Positions 58,985-64,000 of a stretch of DNA of 64,000 nucleotides are shown here, in pieces. Source of the DNA: Enoplolaimus lenunculus (taxonomy: Eukaryota; Nematoda; Enoplea; Enoplida; Thoracostomopsidae). The notes below the pieces were generated by a model, which saw nothing but the letters and a program-made list of their open reading frames with translations, was not told the DNA's origin and did no database searches. The stretch spans positions 45,636 through 109,635 of the forward strand of contig JASANG010001863.1 of the NCBI GenBank assembly GCA_030248215.1, in the 5' to 3' direction. Every line of letters starts with the position of its first letter. Position 1 is the stretch's first letter. A program made the translations under genes and the position numbers.

Positions 58985-59395
58985 GCACGTTACCCCCGGG
59001 TAAACTCGGGACGGGTAAGAAAATTTTGACTCGGGTATACCCACCATTAAAGAATTTTAAAGCATGGCTGAAAATGTGCGATTCTTTATCCGCCTAAAAT
59101 TTTCATAAAAAAGTTGAAACCAGATATTTGAAAAACTTGTATTTTTAAACTGTTTTTCGTATGCGTGAAAAACAAAGTAGCGAGTAACATCAATGCACTG
59201 AAAATTACACAATTGTGTTGAACGCAGAAGAAAAAATAATTGCAGGTAAAGGTGGGTAACGGTAAAAGAATTTTACGCGGGTAAAGGCGAGTAACGGGTA
59301 AAAACTTTGCGCGGGTAAATCCGCGGGTAAAAAAATAAAATTTCCGCGAGTAAAGCGCAGTGCGGGTAAAAAAACCTGTACCCACTCGAAACTAT
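58985..59395. mobile_element. Family N element, CGGGTA-rich
   Basis: Both sides carry repeated CGGGTAAA words in mirrored order around an AT-rich middle; a shorter copy is at 23700. Confidence 0.5.
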
Positions 59396-59900
59396 GACAT
59401 TGGGCTCCGCTCAAGCACATTTTCTACAAGTATAATTTGGGGCTCTTGTACAGTTTCACCGCATTTAAGGTTAAGACTTAAATTTGCGCAAAGGCTAATG
59501 GTAAAGACCTAGGTAAAGGCTTAAACTTTAGGTAAGTCTATTCCAAAACCCGAGTCTGTTAGCGTGAGCCAATGCTTAAAGTCTGTGAACGAATGTGTAG
59601 AAAAGACAATTGAAGAATTTCTGTTACCAAAGTGTACCTCTACCGCAACATTTAAGTGTTCAATAGTTTACCGGAGAAAAAACTTGTCTCAAGAATGAAA
59701 AACATAACATTTTTCAGTTATATAAATATTATATCATCAGATCGTGTGTTATTATCAGCCAGTGACAGTTTGAAAGTTAAAAATCCTGAGTGTCAAAAAC
59801 AGATGGTCACCAATGGGCTTATGAATAATTAAGTTTTATGCAGCGTCAAATATTGACGTGGTGCACAAAACATATTAGATTTCTAGGCAATAATAGTAAA
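59396..59900. other. AT-rich stretch before the inverted repeat
   Basis: Contains a degenerate TTAGG/TAAGG tract (59460-59580); otherwise nothing recognised. Confidence 0.4.
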
Positions 59901-60334
59901 GATTCGCTAGATCAAGGTTTTGACCCATGATTAGAACATGGCCGGATCGTTTTCCACACGGGCTATAATAGAGTCAGTTTAAGCTTTAGACTAATTTTTT
60001 CGCTTAGGTTTAGGCTTAGGCTATAGGAATAGGCTCATCTATACGCTTATGCATAGGTTTAGGCTTAAAAGACGTCCATTGTAAAGTACAATCGTAAGCT
60101 CGCTCGACGAGTCATTATCACCACACCCCCGCTGGCGGTCATTTAACCAATATTTTTTATCGGATTTTTTTCGCTTCAGTATCCTTGAAATCAATCCCCA
60201 TTAGACAAATCTTGGATATTGAAGTCATTACTCTAGGCGTATAGCGAGAAATACCAATTGCGCAACCAAAGAACGCGCAACAATCTTTTCTACTATAACA
60301 AACGAAACATTAACGAAACGTCTATAACAAGCAA

Positions 60335-60723
60335 CTGTAGTGACCCGAATAAGGGGGGACTGATATTTTTTTGGCCTCTCAAGATCGTACCCCCTGTTTT
60401 TCGGTTACGGACTGTTATTTGGCTTTAACCCACACTCTGCCACCCTTGGTTACGGATATATATCCGGTACTACAGCTAACCGTTGAATTAAACGTTTATT
60501 TGTCTTGTATAAAGAGCTTAGGCGATGATACCAGGTTATACCAATTATTTTGTCCTGGAGTCATTTATGCGCTACAATTAGAAATAATTAACATTTATAG
60601 ACTCTAATTATGGTTTGGGGACTATCATCTGCTTGCGGACTTTTATTAGGGAAATCAACTCCTATTGATCGGGACTCAAAATGGGGACCCCTTTTACCCC
60701 CATTTATTCGGGTCACTACAGTA
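60335..60723 (+). mobile_element. Family B MITE inside the left inverted-repeat arm
   Basis: Complete; its counterpart in the right arm is 63177-63566. Confidence 0.9.
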
Positions 60724-61019
60724 TATCTAGCGATACCTCCATAGTATTTTCGTACTCCATGTATTCCGATGCATCTGATAAATAATTTAAAATATTTTCA
60801 CCTGCTTATTTTACTTTTCGCTGAAATTGATACTGTAGTTACTTTTGACTCACAAGATTCAATTTTTCATGGCGATTCTTGTGTTTATTAGTTTCATATA
60901 AACCCTTAAGGTAATAAACAATATTTACTCGTTGCTAAAAGACGTTTTCAGCTGTCGCAGTGTCTGGTTCAGTCCGAGGATGTCAAAGAATTGAATACTA
61001 GCAGTAAAACTTTATATAG

Positions 61020-61230
61020 GGCCGTCCCAGTTTCTGGTGGATCTGAAAAAGAGTAGACTTTAGACTACATTTTTATGCTTAGGCTAAGGCTTAGGCTTAG
61101 AAATACGCTTTCGTACCGCTTAGGCTTAGGCTTAGGTTTAGAAATACGCTTTTGCAACGCATAGGCTTCGACTAATAGGTTTAGGAATACGCTCAATCTA
61201 CTGTTACGGCCCTAAAAGTAACATTGGACC
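61020..61230 (-). mobile_element. Family A2 MITE in the left inverted-repeat arm
   Basis: Counterpart of 62680-62880, including the same irregular tract (GAAATACGCTTTTGCAACGC). Confidence 0.85.
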
Positions 61231-61846
61231 AGATTTTCGGAAAATTGAAGCAAATGAACTTGAGTTTTCAAATATTTAATTGCTGCGATTTTATCAAAAC
61301 AAAGGTTTAAAACAAATTTTAAACAAACACAGTAAGCAATTACAATTAAAAAGTATATAGTGAACTCAACATCTTATTTAACTTATTTTGTTTATTCCGC
61401 CTCCTGTACAATCTCTTAAAGTTTGGCTTCAGCTTTAATATTTATCAGCTCGGCTGGCCTCGTTTGTCAACTAAAGTATACTAGTACACGTAGTTACACA
61501 CATATGCAACTGGACTAAGGCTTCTCCGGCCCTGGGGCTAAATTGTTGCCTGGTCCCCTCATATTTAATTGAAATAGTGCTCTACAGATATGTAAAACGA
61601 TTCCGAAACAATAGGTATTCGCAATGCATACAGTCTCAATTTGCATACGTAACGTAAACAAAAATCTGTTGGAATGCTGCCCAAAATACGTATATGTGGG
61701 GCGTTCCAGCTTTAGTATATAGATTAGCTTGGGACAGGACGATTGTTTTATGTGAACGTTTTTGTGTAACATATACAGTATTATTAAATATTGAATTAAA
61801 GCGGCGACATTATTTAATCATTGCAGTATTTTAATACATAAAAGTA

Positions 61847-62122
61847 ATGAATAATCAACGTTACAGGCTTGCGGTACTCGGCTCAGGCCGTGTTGGAAAA
61901 ACTTGCATTATCAAACGTTATTTAGAACGAACTTTCACTGAACGGTATCGTGAAACGATTGAAGATATTTATTCACGAGATTTCATTGTCAATTCAGCTG
62001 TACTTCCATTGGATATATACGACACAAATTTTGCGTTTCCTGCAATGCGAAAGCTAAGCATTGCATCATCGAACGCTTTCGTTTTGGTGTTTGCAGTGGA
62101 TGACGTGTTGTCGTTCAAAAAC
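61847..62122 (+). CDS. Ras-like small GTPase of the RASD/Ras-dva type, first exon (partial)
   Basis: The exon codes for residues 1-92 and ends at a gtaagt donor in phase 0; the rest lies beyond the window. The P-loop is GSGRVGKT (12-19). Switch I holds RETIED with Thr37. The stretch FPAMRKLSI followed by AFVLVFAVDD is diagnostic of RASD (Dexras/Rhes) and Ras-dva proteins, and fits Ras-dva slightly better. The G3 motif is odd: family members have DTSG or DTAG, but here it reads DTNFAFPAM, two residues shorter and without the glycine, so nucleotide handling may be altered. The downstream intron starts with a family D element. The exon lies between the arms of a 1.5-kb inverted repeat. Confidence 0.85.
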
Positions 62123-62168
62123 GTAAGTGATTTAGCCTTCCGCCCCCGCGTCAATGTAGATATTACGA

Positions 62169-62377
62169 CACACTGTAAATTGCAATGAGTTAATTAATCA
62201 ACTCAGACGGAAAGTTAGTTATTTCTGAGTTAATAACCGGAAAATTTAACTCACTCTGAGTTGACTTGATTCTTCACTGTGAGTAGAGTTGACTCCGGGT
62301 GAGTTGATTAATTAACTCAGAATGAATTGAATCAACTGAGAATTCTGATTTCTGATAGTCCTAACACTGACTGAGTA
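62169..62377. mobile_element. Family D MITE, right end lost
   Basis: Starts 46 bp beyond the GTPase exon; its right part is replaced by a family A fragment (62378-62450). Confidence 0.85.
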
Positions 62378-62465
62378 GGCTTAGGCTTAGGCTTAGGCTT
62401 AGGAATATGCTTTTAACACTGTTCCGCTCCTGTTCTTTACATTGGCCGAAATTTCAAACATCGTA

Positions 62466-64000
62466 AAGCCAATCTTAAAAGAGATTCTACAGGAGGCGGA
62501 ATAAACAAAATAAGTTAAATAAGATGTTGAGTTCACTATATACTTTTTTTAATTGTAATTGCTTACTGTGTTTGTTTAAAATTTGTTTTAAACCTTTGTT
62601 TTGATAAAATCGCAGCAATTAAATATTTGAAAACTCAAGTTCATTTGCTTCATTTTTCCGAAAATCTGGTCCAATGTTACTTTTTAGGCCGTAACAGTAG
62701 ATTAAGCGTATTCCTAAACCTATTAGTCGAAGCCTATGCGTTGCAAAAGCGTATTTCTAAACCTAAGCCTAAGCCTAAGCGGTACGAAAGCGTATTTCTA
62801 AGCCTAAGCCTTAGCCGAAGCATAAAAATGTAGTCTAAAGTCTACTCTTTTTCAGATCGACCAGTAACTGGGAGGGCCTATATAAAGTTTTACTGCTAGT
62901 ATTCAATTCTTTGACATCCTCGGACTGAACCAGACACTGCGACAGCTGAAAACGTCTTTTAACAACTAAGTAAAATATTGTTTATTACCTTAAGGGTTTA
63001 TACTAAACTAATAAACACAAGAATCGCCATGTGAAAATTGAATCTTGTGAGTCAAAAGTAACTACAGTATCAATTTCAGCGAAAAGTAAAATAAGCAGGT
63101 GAAAATATTTTAAATTATTTATCAGATGCATCGGAATACATGGAGTACGAAAATACTATGGAGGTATCGCCAGATATACTGTAGTGACCCAAATAAATAG
63201 GGTAAAGGGGTCCCCATTTTTAGTCCCGATCAATAGGAGAGTTGGTTTCCTAATAAAAGTCCGCAAGCAGATGATAGTCCCCAAACCATAATTACAGTTT
63301 ATAAATGTTAATTATTTTCTAATTGTAGCGCATAAATGACTCCAGGACAAAATAATTGGTATAACCTGGTATCATCGCCTAAGCTCTTTATACAAGACAA
63401 ATAAACGTTTAATTCAACGGTCAGCCTAAGTAACCGGGTATAGATCCGTAACCAAGGGTGGCAGAGTGTGGGTTAAGCCAAATAACAGTCCGTAACCGAA
63501 AACAGGGGGTACGATCTTGAGAGGCCAAAAAAATATCAGTCCCCCCTTATTCGGGTCACTACAGTTGCTTGTTATAGACGTTTCGTTAATGTTTCGTTTG
63601 TTATAGTAGAACAATATCGTTGCGCGTTTGGTTGCGCAATTGGCAATTTTCTCTGCTATACGCCTAGAGTAATGACTTCATATTCAAACACTTCGTCAAA
63701 TGGGGATTGATTTCAAGGATACTGAAGCGAAAAAAATCCGATAAAAAATATTGGTTAAATGACCGCCAGCGGGGTGTGGTGATAATGACTCGTCGAGCGA
63801 GCTTACGATTGTACTTTACAATGGACGTCTTTTAAGCCTAAACCTATGCATAAGGAGATGCAGCCTATTCCTATAGCCTAAGCCTAAACCTAAGCGAAAA
63901 AATTAGTCTAAAGCTTAAACTGACTCTATTATAGCCCGTGTGGAAAACGATCCGGCCATGTTCTAAATCATGGGTCTTAAAAACCTTGATTTAACGTATC
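62466..64000 (-). repeat. Right arm of the large inverted repeat (runs to window edge)
   Basis: Inverted partner of 59901-61429. The arms differ by scattered substitutions and small indels. The 1.04-kb spacer holds the GTPase exon, a family D element and an A fragment. The repeat may continue past base 64000. Confidence 0.9.
63177..63566 (-). mobile_element. Family B MITE inside the right inverted-repeat arm
   Basis: Inverse counterpart of 60335-60723 with minor differences. Confidence 0.9.

Larger units (their letters stand above)
59901..61429 (+). repeat. Left arm of a large inverted repeat
   Basis: This arm matches the reverse complement of 62466-64000 along its length: an A element, a unique stretch (60066-60330), a whole family B element, unique sequence (60724-61010), another A element and unique sequence to about 61429. 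Even the irregular CCTAAG tracts of the A elements match, so the duplication looks recent. Confidence 0.9.

Overview
The window is animal nuclear DNA: AT-rich, with short protein-coding exons bounded by ordinary GT...AG introns (donors mostly gtaagt, gtatgt or gtacgt). I cannot name the species. PPP6C and YIPF6 homologues, a RASD/Ras-dva-type GTPase, Ig domains and an inhibitory serpin all point to a metazoan; an invertebrate such as a tunicate is possible but is only a guess. I assembled the genes by eye from splice sites, reading frame and phase. In every multi-exon model below, intron phases agree across all introns.

Layout. 3.4-6.9 kb (minus): a 197-residue secreted cysteine-rich protein of unknown family. 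9.6-17.4 kb (minus): an 8-exon gene for a 758-residue secreted protein with two Ig domains joined to a full serpin, whose reactive loop carries Ile-x-Gly-Arg|Ser at P4-P1', as in antithrombin. 18-31.8 kb: mostly transposons, with a few candidate small exons including one small membrane protein. 31.8-38.6 kb: PPP6C (minus) and YIPF6 (plus), head to head across 834 bp. 41.2-45.8 kb (minus): a 408-residue helical protein I do not recognise. 47.4-49.3 kb (plus): a candidate 64-residue microprotein. 50.7-51.6 kb (minus): a candidate 109-residue protein whose end lies in a transposon. 51.8-54.3 kb (plus): a 97-residue two-EF-hand protein. 56.2-56.5 kb (plus): the last two exons of an unknown gene. 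61.8 kb (plus): the first exon of a RASD/Ras-dva-type GTPase, lying between 1.5-kb inverted repeats that reach the window edge.

Most of the remainder is non-autonomous DNA transposons (MITEs). I recognised about thirteen families from terminal inverted repeats and repeated copies, named A to N here. Families E and F show 8-bp target duplications (hAT type). Family A carries variable tracts of CCTAAG, equal to TTAGGC on the other strand. Family G has tRNA-like box A and box B sequences. Several genes touch these elements: a family K copy supplies the last codons and the splice donor of the exon joining the Ig and serpin parts, and a family C copy supplies the stop of the 109-residue ORF.

The best candidate for something new is the Ig-serpin gene. 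It combines a signal peptide, Ser-Gly-Ser-Gly sites in acidic context at both ends, two Ig domains, an Arg-Ser reactive site and an acidic tail of about 74 residues. This reads as an extracellular, possibly glycosaminoglycan-bearing inhibitor of trypsin- or thrombin-like proteases. No reverse transcriptase, capsid or transposase coding region was recognised.
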